Shown here piece by piece: positions 16,067 through 24,630 of a DNA stretch of 27,489 bases. Source of the DNA: Rs1 sp036960485. GTDB taxonomy: Bacteria; Pseudomonadota; Gammaproteobacteria; Pseudomonadales; Balneatricaceae. A model generated the notes under the pieces. That model saw only the letters and a program-made list of their open reading frames with translations, did not search any database and had not been told where the DNA came from. A program made the translations under genes and the position numbers. The stretch spans positions 1-27,489 of the forward strand of contig JBALXS010000066.1 of assembly GCA_036960485.1 (NCBI GenBank), in the 5' to 3' direction. The stretch's first letter is position 1. Each line of letters starts with the position of its first letter.

Positions 16067-17710
16067 ATGAATCAATTTAAACGCGGGGCGTGGATTCCGC
16101 CATCATTGAATACAGACGGTTATAAATCTGTATTGGATATATATGATAAAGCCTGTAAAACCTATAGCGACAAACCTGCTTTTAGCAGTTTTGGGCACAG
16201 CATCTCATTTTCCGAGTTAGATCAATTAGGAGATGCGTTCGCCTGTTATTTGCAAACGAATACAGATTTAAAAGCAGGGGATCGAATTGCTATCCAGCTT
16301 CCTAACATCTTACAATATCCCGTTTGCTTGTTAGGTGCGATGCGTGCGGGTTTGATCGTGGTAAACACCAATCCTTTATATACCTGTAGAGAGTTATTAC
16401 ATCAATTTAATGACTCTCAAGTAAAAGCACTAATTGTGTATGAAGGTGTGGCGCACAATGTTGAAAAAATTATTGCTGATACGACTATAAAATACGTATT
16501 TACAACTAGCTTAGCTGATCTGCATCCTTTGGTTGGGCGCGCGATAATTAACTTAGTAGTAAAGCATGTGAAAAAAATGATCCCGCGTTTTAACTTGCCT
16601 AATGCAATAAATTTGCGCTCTGCAATTAAGCAATGTAAAGGCCAAAAACCAGTAAAGTTAGCTACAAAAGAGCAAGATGTGGTGGTGCTACAATATACTG
16701 GCGGAACAACGGGTGTATCTAAAGGCGTGATGTTAACCCATGCTAATCTGGTTTCGAATATGTTGCAGGCAGCTGATGTGATTAGCAAAGCGCCTAGTCA
16801 TTGGATGAATGTGGTGATAGCGCCTTTGCCGCTCTACCATATTTACGCTTTTACTATCTCGTTGATTGTCATGGAAGAGGGCGGGCAAAGTGTTTTAATT
16901 GCCAACCCAAGAGATTTACCCAGCTTTGTCAAGGAATTGTCTAAATGGAAAATAACCGGTTTTTTAGGTCTTAATACTCTTTTTGTAGCACTGTGTAATC
17001 AACCAGCTTTTAAAACACTCGATTTTAAGAATTTTTGCCTAACCGTTTCAGGTGGCATGGCACTGACGCATAGCTGCGCGAAATCATGGCATGAAGCCAC
17101 AGGCACTGAAATTATGGAAGGTTATGGTTTAACTGAAACCTCGCCTATTGTTGCAGTGAATAGAGTTAAAGATATTGAAATAGGCACTATTGGCTATCCT
17201 GTGAAAGAAACACAGATTCGTATTATTGATGAACATGAACAAAATGTTGCTGAGGGTGAATCAGGTGAGCTTTGTGTGCAAGGGCCGCAAGTGATGGCTG
17301 GATACTGGCAGCAGCAAACAGCGACAGACGAAGTTTTTACCCAAGACGGTTATTTTAAAACCGGTGATATTGCTAAGCTAGATGAGAATGGACGTTTGAG
17401 TATTGTCGATAGAGCAAAAGACCTGATTATCGTATCTGGTTTTAATGTTTATCCAAATGAAATAGAGGATATAGCATCATCTCACCCGCAGGTTTTAGAG
17501 TGCGCAGCAATAGGGGTTAAGGATGAAGTAACAGGTGAAAAAGTTAAGCTGTTTGTCGTTGCCAGTAAAGAGGGGGTGGATATACAAGAATTACGAAGCT
17601 ATTGTAAAGAACAGCTAGCAAGTTATAAAGTGCCTAAAGAAATAGTGTTGGCAGGCGAGCTGCCAAAATCGAATGTAGGTAAAGTGTTACGAAGAATGCT
17701 GCGTGATTAA
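16067..17710 (+). CDS. fadD: long-chain fatty-acid--CoA ligase (FadD)
   Basis: FadD activates fatty acids to acyl-CoA with ATP via an acyl-adenylate, coupling uptake to beta-oxidation. The 547-aa length is close to E. coli FadD (561). Visible motifs are the P-loop-like YTGGTTGVSKG (210-220), the LPLYHIYAF region, the adenylate motif GYGLTETSP, the hinge/FACS block YFKTGDIAKLDENG...IVDRAKDLIIVSGFNVYP and the catalytic lysine region LPKSNVGKVLRR. AGGGTGA precedes the ATG. It follows the SCP2 gene on the same strand and converges on holA. The gene has no signal peptide, which fits membrane-associated cytosolic FadD. Confidence 0.93.
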   Translation: MNQFKRGAWIPPSLNTDGYKSVLDIYDKACKTYSDKPAFSSFGHSISFSELDQLGDAFACYLQTNTDLKAGDRIAIQLPNILQYPVCLLGAMRAGLIVVNTNPLYTCRELLHQFNDSQVKALIVYEGVAHNVEKIIADTTIKYVFTTSLADLHPLVGRAIINLVVKHVKKMIPRFNLPNAINLRSAIKQCKGQKPVKLATKEQDVVVLQYTGGTTGVSKGVMLTHANLVSNMLQAADVISKAPSHWMNVVIAPLPLYHIYAFTISLIVMEEGGQSVLIANPRDLPSFVKELSKWKITGFLGLNTLFVALCNQPAFKTLDFKNFCLTVSGGMALTHSCAKSWHEATGTEIMEGYGLTETSPIVAVNRVKDIEIGTIGYPVKETQIRIIDEHEQNVAEGESGELCVQGPQVMAGYWQQQTATDEVFTQDGYFKTGDIAKLDENGRLSIVDRAKDLIIVSGFNVYPNEIEDIASSHPQVLECAAIGVKDEVTGEKVKLFVVASKEGVDIQELRSYCKEQLASYKVPKEIVLAGELPKSNVGKVLRRMLRD

Positions 17711-17759
17711 ACGCAGCAGTGTTAAAACTTTATAGAGAAAGTTAGCTTAAATAAGCAGG

Positions 17760-18791
17760 CTAGCTTAAATCAGAAGGCGGAAGTTTTAGTTTCGTCCCAG
17801 ATAAAATTAGCAGTATATCGGTAATGATTAGCCAATGATTGCCGCTGGCCATTCCTTTTATAATTTGATCAGCACTACTGCTTTGGCGTAGTAAGTTTTC
17901 AAGTTCAGTAAAATCTAAACGACTGGCGGTTTGTTTTAAGAATTGCTTCTTTTTCCCCCAAATGCGTAATTTTCCACATAAAGATTCATAGCTCACACTT
18001 TGATTCAAGCCCGTTTTGAGAGAATGAATCAGTCTCAATTCGCGGCTGATAGCCCACAAAATAATAGTGGCTTCAACGCCTTCTTGTTGCAGTGTTTGTA
18101 ATATCTTTAAACTACGCCCACTCTGTCCCGCTAATACAGCATCAACCAGTGCAAACACATCATATCTAGAGCTGTCTGAGACTGCGTTAATAATGTCATC
18201 AGCCGTGAGAGGGGAGTCACTTTTAAGCAGTTGCAGTTTATCTATTTCTTGCTTGGCGGCCAGTAGATTGCCTTCGATGCGTTCGCACAATATATTAACT
18301 GCGTCATCATCTAGTTTAATGTTTTGTGCGCTGGCGCGGGTTTTGATCCAAGCAGGTAATTGCTGGGTTTCAACCGGCCAAATTTCAACGATAGTACCGT
18401 TTTGCTCAATGCTTTTATACCAAGCTGATTTTTTACTGGCGGCATCTAGCTTATCAGCAATAATTAACAAGGTGTTTTCAACAGGAGCATGTTGGATATA
18501 TTCTTGCAGGATTTTGCTGGCAGCTTTGTTTACTTTTTGATTACCTAAACGTAACTCGATGAGCTTGTTTTCAGCAAACAGCGAAAGGGCATTGGCACAT
18601 TCCAGTAAATACTCCCACTTAAATCCGGCTTCAACATGCAGAACTTCACGCTCATCAAAGCCTTTACTTTTTAAATGCTGGCGAACTAAATCACAGCTCT
18701 CTTCCAGGATTAACGGCTCATCACCGTTAATCAAGTAAGTCTGGGCGGTGTGTTTTTGTAACTGAGCGGATAATTGTTCTGCTTTTATTTT
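17760..18791 (-). CDS. holA: DNA polymerase III subunit delta
   Basis: HolA is the delta wrench of the clamp loader that opens the beta sliding clamp. The protein, up to 344 aa, begins MKIKAEQLSAQLQKHTAQTY with the LINGDEPLILEES block, then a AAA+-like but P-loop-less fold. Typical segments are LIEIRLGNQK-type LIELRLGNQKVNKAA, LIIADKLDAASKKSAWYK, CERIEGNLLAAKQEIDKLQLL and the DSSRYDVFALVDAVLAGQ domain. The start codon ATG is at 18792-18794 and overlaps the lptE stop by four bases (ATGA), so the full ORF extends to 18794. The order leuS-lptE-holA is that of E. coli. The end lies 49 nt from the fadD stop. Confidence 0.95.
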   Translation of the reverse strand, partial: KIKAEQLSAQLQKHTAQTYLINGDEPLILEESCDLVRQHLKSKGFDEREVLHVEAGFKWEYLLECANALSLFAENKLIELRLGNQKVNKAASKILQEYIQHAPVENTLLIIADKLDAASKKSAWYKSIEQNGTIVEIWPVETQQLPAWIKTRASAQNIKLDDDAVNILCERIEGNLLAAKQEIDKLQLLKSDSPLTADDIINAVSDSSRYDVFALVDAVLAGQSGRSLKILQTLQQEGVEATIILWAISRELRLIHSLKTGLNQSVSYESLCGKLRIWGKKKQFLKQTASRLDFTELENLLRQSSSADQIIKGMASGNHWLIITDILLILSGTKLKLPPSDLS

Positions 18792-19312
18792 CATTTAGTT
18801 TTAAAGTGAGCTGAATACTGTCTCAAAATTTGCTGTGCCAGCTCACTCCTTAGTTCTTTGCTTAGAAAGGCTTCTCGTGAGTTGCTAGCAGCGGCATCGT
18901 TAGCGTCGTACTGAAAAGTACGCTCGGCAAAGGCATTAAGATTAGTGGCGATCAACTGTTCATCTTGACCGACAATATTGAAGGTTAGCTCTCCTCTTAA
19001 TGTGTATTCATCTACCCCTGCACTGGAGTTTCTGGTGGTGGTTATTCTTCTAAAACTGCTGCGTGAGATAATAATACGGTTGTCAGCATTTTCATCTAAA
19101 AGGAGGTCGTTGGTTACTGCAAGTGCTTTAAATTGGCGAAATAATGCAGTGTTTTTGCTATTTTCCAAAACGAGCCAAACAGAGCGAGCCTCTAATGGGA
19201 TATCGATGTTGCCACGTAAACTGAAGCCGCAGCCGATTAACAGCAACAGCATAAAGCTGGTGGTGAAAAGTTTAAGGTGATTGGTTATCGCGCTTCTTTT
19301 CTTTGCAAACAT
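18791..19312 (-). CDS. lptE: LPS-assembly lipoprotein LptE
   Basis: LptE plugs the LptD barrel and helps insert lipopolysaccharide into the outer membrane. The 173-aa protein has a lipoprotein signal peptide with lipobox LIGC, Cys28, immediately followed by GFSLRG, the classical LptE start. Mature residues RITTTRNSSAGVDEYTLRGELTFNIVG and ERTFQYDANDAAASNSREAFL fit the family's beta-sheet core. The start is ATG 19312 with a strong AAGGAG five bases upstream. It overlaps holA by four bases and lies 159 nt downstream of leuS on the same strand, so one transcription unit is likely. Confidence 0.95.
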   Translation of the reverse strand: MFAKKRSAITNHLKLFTTSFMLLLLIGCGFSLRGNIDIPLEARSVWLVLENSKNTALFRQFKALAVTNDLLLDENADNRIIISRSSFRRITTTRNSSAGVDEYTLRGELTFNIVGQDEQLIATNLNAFAERTFQYDANDAAASNSREAFLSKELRSELAQQILRQYSAHFKTK

Positions 19313-19471
19313 TGAAACTCCTTAAATAGTTTGTTGCTAGAATTAAGCTAAATGGGAATGCTGTTTTAATCAGAAACTAGATTAGCGTATTTTTAAGTAT
19401 GATACGCCAACCTAGCTATTTTCAGATTATTTCACCAGTAACTCTTAGCCAGCTACATGTAATAATCAAAG

Positions 19472-22063
19472 TTAACCAACTACTAAGTTGACTAATTTTC
19501 CAGGTACAATAATTTTCTTGCGGATAGTTTTATCTGCAATAAATTTCTGTACGTTTTCTAGTGATAACGCAGTATGCAAAATAACATCTTTATCAGCATC
19601 CGCAGCGATCGACATTTTGCCTCTCACCTTACCATTCACTGAGATGACCATTTCTACTTTTGCAAGAACCAAAGCAGATTCATCTGCTAGTGGCCATGGC
19701 GCGGTAATAATGTTGCCATCCTTTGTGAGCTCTTGCCATAACTGCTCACAAATGTGCGGTGTAATCGGCGCTAATAATAAAATGCACGCTTCAATCGCTT
19801 CGCGCTCAACGGCTACGCCTTGCTCTGAATCATCTTTAAATTTACTGATGCTGTTGGTTAATTCCATAACAGCGGCAATGGCAGTATTAAAAGTTTGGCG
19901 CGCTTCAATATCATGGCTAACTTTTTTGATACTCTGATGTACTTTGCGTCTCAGTTCTGACTGTTGATCATTGAGTAATTCTGGGTTAAGAGCCGCAGTT
20001 TTATTCATGCTAAGATGATCGTGAGTGAGTTTCCATAAGCGCTTTAAGAATCTTTGTGCACCTTCAACAGCAGAATCTGACCACTCTAATGATTGCACCG
20101 GTGGTGCTGCAAACATCATGAACAAACGTACGGTATCAGCACCGTATTTATCGATCATTACTTGTGGATCGATACCGTTGTTTTTAGATTTTGACATCTT
20201 AGTAATGCCGCCATGTATAACCGGCAGGCCATCATCTTTATGTACAGCTGACAAGGTTCTACCTTTGTCATCTGTTTCAATGATTACGTCACTAGGCGAT
20301 ATCCAAGTAGTACTTGCATCTTCGTTTTCACGATAGTAAGTATCCGCAAGAACCATACCTTGGCAAAGTAATCTTTTAAAAGGCTCATCAGAGTTAACTA
20401 ACCCTTCATCACGCATTAGCTTGTGGAAGAAGCGTGAGTAAAGTAAATGTAAAATAGCATGTTCGATACCCCCTACATATTGATCTACAGGTAACCAGTA
20501 ATTGGCCTTTTCAGGATCAAGCATGGCATTGTCAGTACCACGACTTGCATAGCGTGCGTAATACCAGCTTGACTCCATAAAGGTATCAAAAGTATCCGTT
20601 TCACGTTCTGCATCCGCGCCACATTGCGGGCATTGGGTATCAATGAAGCTGCGCATCTTTTTAATAGGAGAACCGCTGCCGTCAAATTCAACGTTTTCCG
20701 GTAATACTACCGGTAACTGATCTTCAGGAACGGCAACCGGACCACAACTTGGGCAATTAACAACAGGGATAGGAGCTCCCCAATAACGTTGTCTCGAAAC
20801 ACCCCAATCGCGGAGGCGATAGTTGATAGTGGTTTTGCCTTTACCTAAGCGTTCTAACTCAGAGGAGATCGCTTTGAAAGCAATATCAAATTCTAGGTCG
20901 TCAAAATTACCTGAGTTAATTAAGATGCCTTTATCGGTATACGCTTCAGTTTTAATGTCGACAGCAATCGTTTTATCAGCAGGGCGTATAACTTGTACAA
21001 TATCTAAAGCATACTTGGTGGCAAATTCCCAATCTCTTTGATCGTGGCCGGGAACTGCCATAACAGCGCCGGAACCGTAGTCCATCAACACGAAGTTAGC
21101 TGTCCAAACAGGTACTTTTTTACCGGTCAATGGATGAATGGCATCAAAACCTAAAGACATGCCTTTCTTTTCCATTGTTGCCATATCAGCTTCAGCAACT
21201 TTGATATTTTTGCATTGATCTATGAAAGCAGTTAATGCTGGATTATCAGCAGCTGCTTTTAATGCCAAAGGATGCTGTGCAGCAACGGCGATATAAGTAA
21301 CACCCATTAAAGTATCGGGGCGTGTGGTGAAAACTTCTAGCTGTGTACCATCGTCAACACTGAAACTAACTTCAACGCCTTCTGAACGACCAATCCAATT
21401 TTTTTGCTGTGTACGTACTTGTTCAGGCCACTCAGTAAGTTGCTCTAAATCATCAACCAGTTCATCAGCATAGTCAGTGATTTTTAAGAACCACTGGGGG
21501 ATTTTTTTACGCTCGATAAGTGCACCAGAGCGCCAGCCGCGACCATCAATAACCTGCTCGTTTGCCAATACCGTTTGATCGACAGGGTCCCAGTTAACTT
21601 CCGCTTCTTTTTTGTAAACAAGGCCTTTTTTCATCAGTTTTGTGAAAAACCATTGTTCCCAGCGATAGTACTCTGGATGACAAGTTGCGAGCTCTCTGTC
21701 CCAGTCGTAACCAAATCCCATACGCTGCAATTGGCTGCGCATGTAATCGATATTTTCGTAGGTCCATTTAGCGGGAGGGACTTTGTTGTTCATAGCCGCG
21801 TTTTCAGCGGGTAAGCCGAAAGCATCCCAACCCATAGGCTGTAATACGTTTTTCCCCTGCATTCTTTGGTAGCGGGAAATTACATCACCTATGGTATAAT
21901 TACGAACGTGGCCCATGTGCAATTTACCACTTGGGTATGGGAACATAGAGAGGCAGTAAAACTTTTCTTTACTCATGTCCTCATTGCACTTAAAACTATT
22001 GTTGTCTTGCCAGTATTGTTGTACTTTTGGCTCAATACTTTGTGGTAGGTATGTTTCGTTCAT
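19472..22063 (-). CDS. leuS: leucyl-tRNA synthetase
   Basis: LeuS charges tRNA-Leu in the cytosol and edits mischarged residues through its CP1 domain. With ATG 22063 the protein is 863 aa, close to E. coli (860). HMGH (HIGH motif) is at residues 49-52 in YPSGKLHMGHVRNY; the KMSKS motif is present as KMSKSKNNG; the editing domain contains TTRPDTLMGVTYIAVA. The upstream in-frame codons (to 22117) translate to MPKKTLYGQRLSASKVSK, which has no counterpart in the family, so I start at MNETYLP. It begins the leuS-lptE-holA set and faces the divergent DUF1451 gene. Confidence 0.97.
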   Translation of the reverse strand: MNETYLPQSIEPKVQQYWQDNNSFKCNEDMSKEKFYCLSMFPYPSGKLHMGHVRNYTIGDVISRYQRMQGKNVLQPMGWDAFGLPAENAAMNNKVPPAKWTYENIDYMRSQLQRMGFGYDWDRELATCHPEYYRWEQWFFTKLMKKGLVYKKEAEVNWDPVDQTVLANEQVIDGRGWRSGALIERKKIPQWFLKITDYADELVDDLEQLTEWPEQVRTQQKNWIGRSEGVEVSFSVDDGTQLEVFTTRPDTLMGVTYIAVAAQHPLALKAAADNPALTAFIDQCKNIKVAEADMATMEKKGMSLGFDAIHPLTGKKVPVWTANFVLMDYGSGAVMAVPGHDQRDWEFATKYALDIVQVIRPADKTIAVDIKTEAYTDKGILINSGNFDDLEFDIAFKAISSELERLGKGKTTINYRLRDWGVSRQRYWGAPIPVVNCPSCGPVAVPEDQLPVVLPENVEFDGSGSPIKKMRSFIDTQCPQCGADAERETDTFDTFMESSWYYARYASRGTDNAMLDPEKANYWLPVDQYVGGIEHAILHLLYSRFFHKLMRDEGLVNSDEPFKRLLCQGMVLADTYYRENEDASTTWISPSDVIIETDDKGRTLSAVHKDDGLPVIHGGITKMSKSKNNGIDPQVMIDKYGADTVRLFMMFAAPPVQSLEWSDSAVEGAQRFLKRLWKLTHDHLSMNKTAALNPELLNDQQSELRRKVHQSIKKVSHDIEARQTFNTAIAAVMELTNSISKFKDDSEQGVAVEREAIEACILLLAPITPHICEQLWQELTKDGNIITAPWPLADESALVLAKVEMVISVNGKVRGKMSIAADADKDVILHTALSLENVQKFIADKTIRKKIIVPGKLVNLVVG

Positions 22064-22194
22064 TTTAGATACTTTAGAAGCTGATAGACGTTGCCCATAG
22101 AGGGTTTTCTTTGGCATTTGTCAGGGAAAATTTGACCCATAGCATACCTTAAACGCAAAGCCATAAATACAGCATATCTGGCAAAAATGTATCT

Positions 22195-22404
22195 TTTGGA
22201 GGATATTATGCAGACAAATAATGAAACAGAGAAAAAAATAACAGCCAAGNNNNNNNNNNNNNNNNNNNNNNNNNNNNNNNNNNNNNNNNNNNNNNNNNNN
22301 NNNNNNNNNNNNNNNNNNNNNNNNNNNNNNNNNNNNNNNNNNNNNNNNNTTTGGAGGATATTATGCAGACAAATAATGAAACAGAGAAAAAAATAACAGC
22401 CAAG
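22195..22404. other. scaffold gap (100 N) with 55-bp flanking duplication
   Basis: N runs from 22250 to 22349, exactly 100 bases. The 55 bases before it (22195-22249) and the 55 after it (22350-22404) are identical, covering the ribosome-binding site and first codons of the DUF1451 gene. That pattern is expected when two assembly-graph contigs overlapping by one k-mer are scaffolded without merging. The true sequence probably lacks the gap and one copy. Confidence 0.85.
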
Positions 22405-22908
22405 GAAGAAATCTCACTTGTCTCCGGCTACGATCGTATTATTCAGCGCATTTCCAAAAAAGGTTTAGATACCACTGATAGCTCAGTAACACTGCTTAAA
22501 AAAATGGTGGATGAAGCGATAGAGCTAGAGCATGCTGCCGAAGAAATGACCAGCGATGAAGTGCATTTATTAGCACAGTATGTGTATCGGGATATGAAAT
22601 TATTAGCCGCTTACTTACATGATACAGGCGAAGGTTTAGCGTCGTGGCTTAACTTCGATTTAACTATTTTAGAACAATCTACAAAACAGCAATTTATGCA
22701 TTTAGCAGATCAAACCATCATTGATAATTTGACCTTGCAAGAAAAGCTAGAGTGCTCAGAAGTACAGTACTTAGCGGGCGAAATATGTGCAGCAGGTACT
22801 TTAAAGTGCTTGAATTGCGCAACAGAATTTCAATTGCGTAAAACCGAGCAAATTACCGAGTGTAAGCAATGCCAAAGCCAATTTTTTGAGCGAATTTCTA
22901 AGCGTTAA
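22363..22908 (+). CDS. zinc-ribbon protein, DUF1451 (YbeL-like)
   Basis: The 181-aa protein starts at ATG 22363 with GGAGG (22353-22357) five bases upstream; an extra four codons from TTG 22351 are not needed. It is mostly helical and charged, then ends in a zinc ribbon: CLNC at about 149-152 and CKQC, matching the C-x2-C pair of the DUF1451 family. E. coli ybeL encodes a relative and also lies divergent to leuS, which supports the call. No function is established. The 5' end lies within the repeat flanking the N gap; if the gap is removed the gene is intact. Confidence 0.85.
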   Translation: MQTNNETEKKITAKEEISLVSGYDRIIQRISKKGLDTTDSSVTLLKKMVDEAIELEHAAEEMTSDEVHLLAQYVYRDMKLLAAYLHDTGEGLASWLNFDLTILEQSTKQQFMHLADQTIIDNLTLQEKLECSEVQYLAGEICAAGTLKCLNCATEFQLRKTEQITECKQCQSQFFERISKR

Positions 22909-22970
22909 TTTCACAATATCAACGCTAATATAGCCAATGTACATAGAACTGGATTTAAAACTTTAGAACA

Positions 22971-23630
22971 TTAGCGTGCAGGGTCAATTAAGCCACCATG
23001 ATTATTATTGACCCTAAACCAACCGGCGATGCTGTAGCGGGTTTGTTGCGCTGCTAGCACTTCATGTGGGAATTTCTCACTGAGAAATATAATCATAGTG
23101 CCTAGTTGTGGTGCAACTTTTAGCAATGCGGATTGCGCCTTAAGAGGTTTTGAATTCTTAGGTGGGTACAATACTAATTCGCCAGCATCCGTTTCTTGCC
23201 AATTTTCATTTAAATATAAAACCGTTGATAGCACACGATTACTCCGCCCTTTTAAAGCATCTATGTGTTTTTGGTAAAATTCACCTGGTTGGTAAATAGC
23301 AAAATGACTTTCATAATCAAATAACCCCATAAACAAACGCCTATTTAATCCGTGTCTTAGATTATCCATCAATGCTAAAAAGTTTTTTTCAATAGGATCT
23401 GACGGTGATATCCAATGAATTTTATCAGAGCGTACCTGTTTATCTACTTGAAACTGCTTTGCTCTGCCAACACCCGCTTCGCGCCACTGCGCCTTACTAA
23501 TTGATAATGCTCTTTGTTTAAGAGAAAGCAGCAATTTTTTTTCTATTGTTTGCGTTAAGACTAAATAGCCCTGATCAGCTAATTGGTCAGCAATGTTGTC
23601 AAGTTGTGTTTCACTAAATTCTAAGTTCAT
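22971..23630 (-). CDS. 2OG-Fe(II) oxygenase, prolyl-hydroxylase-like
   Basis: The 219-aa protein has the double-stranded beta-helix ligands of Fe(II)/2-oxoglutarate oxygenases: H122 and D124 (YQKHID), H189 (FPHEVL) and the 2OG-binding R198 (RYSIAGWFR). The remaining sequence (KIHWISPSDP, FAIYQPGEFYQ, LSTVLYLNENWQ) resembles, from memory, the bacterial prolyl hydroxylases of the EGLN/PHD type such as the Pseudomonas PPHD that hydroxylates EF-Tu. The EF-Tu target is an inference. There is no signal peptide, so it is cytosolic. It is a single gene, convergent with DUF1451 and divergent from the MarR-type regulator. Confidence 0.85.
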   Translation of the reverse strand: MNLEFSETQLDNIADQLADQGYLVLTQTIEKKLLLSLKQRALSISKAQWREAGVGRAKQFQVDKQVRSDKIHWISPSDPIEKNFLALMDNLRHGLNRRLFMGLFDYESHFAIYQPGEFYQKHIDALKGRSNRVLSTVLYLNENWQETDAGELVLYPPKNSKPLKAQSALLKVAPQLGTMIIFLSEKFPHEVLAAQQTRYSIAGWFRVNNNHGGLIDPAR

Positions 23631-23728
23631 GCAGAAATCAAATTATCATCGCTAGTGTAGATTCATCGGTTACTATTTTTACAAATGAACAACTAGTTAG
23701 TTGTCGTACCCTCTTGAATGTATAAAGA

Positions 23729-23747
23729 ATTTCACTATTAGTGAAAT
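23729..23747. promoter_or_regulatory. dyad operator candidate between divergent genes
   Basis: ATTTCACT (23729-23736) and AGTGAAAT (23740-23747) form a perfect 8-bp dyad around ATT. TGTCGT (23702-23707) and ACGACA (23758-23763) mirror it outside, giving a nested symmetry of 62 bp. It lies about 100 nt upstream of the oxygenase gene and 276 nt before the MarR gene. A regulator site is plausible. Confidence 0.4.
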
Positions 23748-24022
23748 GTAGAGTACAACGACATGTTAATATTAAACAATTAATTTTTGCCTGCAACAAT
23801 TGAGCTGTAAGATACGAATAGTTAAATCCATGGCAAAAAATATAGTATGTCGGTGAAGTGAAGTATCATAACAAATAAAGCTTAAGAAGCTATCGTCACG
23901 AGCTATTTAGGTAATTGAGTTATTTAGTTAGCCTAATAAACTAGCTGGCTAGTGATTTAAGCTGGTCGGTTTGGGAATGCACAGAAATGATCTTCATTGT
24001 AATTTGAAAAATAGAGTAATTA

Positions 24023-24607
24023 ATGAAAAAAAATAGTGTTCGAGAGAAAGTGTTTAAGCTAACCCAAGCTTTAGAGAAGCCTCTAGATTTGCTCAATCAT
24101 CTACCTTTTCGAATCGCGGTGATTAGTAATTTGCTGGCGTTTAATAGAGATTGGAAAATTCGTAATATGTGTAATCTAGAGCCACGCGAACTACGCATAT
24201 TTATAAATATAGGCTCGTATATGCCGATTAAAGCTGCGGACATTGCATACCAATCAAGGCTTGATTCGTACACTGTTTCACGTGCAGTTAAAAAACTACA
24301 AAGCGCACAGTTGATTGAAATTGAAGCAGATATTACTCATAAAAATATAAAAAACTTAATGCTGAGCGAGCGGGGTAAAGCTTTATATGAATCGTTGGTG
24401 CCAGCATTAGAAGAGCGTTCAGAAGTTCTAGAAAGTGTTTTAACAAAACAAGAACGAATACTTTTTTATAGCATGCTAGAAAAGGTAGAGAACAAAGCAG
24501 AGCAAATTTTAGCAGAGCAAGCACTAGCGATAATAAAGGAAGGAGGCGAACCTCCTGCCGATCAAAAAGAGATTATTCGTTGGTACCGTAAAGGGCAAAA
24601 GAAATAG
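24023..24607 (+). CDS. MarR-family transcriptional regulator
   Basis: The 194-aa protein has a winged helix-turn-helix at about residues 53-125: an ELRIFINIGSYMPIKAADIAYQS helix region, the recognition helix SYTVSRAVKKLQSAQLI, and a wing ADITHKNIKNLMLSERGKALYE with a typical MarR end. Flanking helices (residues 1-45 and 126-170) would form the dimer interface. A Lys/Gly-rich C-terminal extension (after residue 175) is longer than in many MarR proteins. No cysteine or obvious ligand signature suggests its signal. The gene has a weak ribosome-binding site. It converges on the nitroreductase gene (23 nt between stops), whose upstream region contains a MarR-like TTGC-N4-GCAA site. Confidence 0.85.
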   Translation: MKKNSVREKVFKLTQALEKPLDLLNHLPFRIAVISNLLAFNRDWKIRNMCNLEPRELRIFINIGSYMPIKAADIAYQSRLDSYTVSRAVKKLQSAQLIEIEADITHKNIKNLMLSERGKALYESLVPALEERSEVLESVLTKQERILFYSMLEKVENKAEQILAEQALAIIKEGGEPPADQKEIIRWYRKGQKK

Positions 24608-24630
24608 CTTTATAAAGCTATTTTAAATTG

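Noticed and set aside
18067..18540. 157-aa plus-strand frame opposite holA
   Set aside because: Antisense to an unmistakable holA; composition is Ser/Cys/Ala-rich as expected for a shadow frame.
22064..22117. 18-residue N-terminal extension of LeuS
   Set aside because: It has no counterpart in LeuS proteins; MNETYLP at ATG 22063 aligns with the family start.
22187..22403. Frames running through the N stretch on both strands
   Set aside because: They are made of undefined bases between two copies of the same 55-mer and are assembly artefacts.
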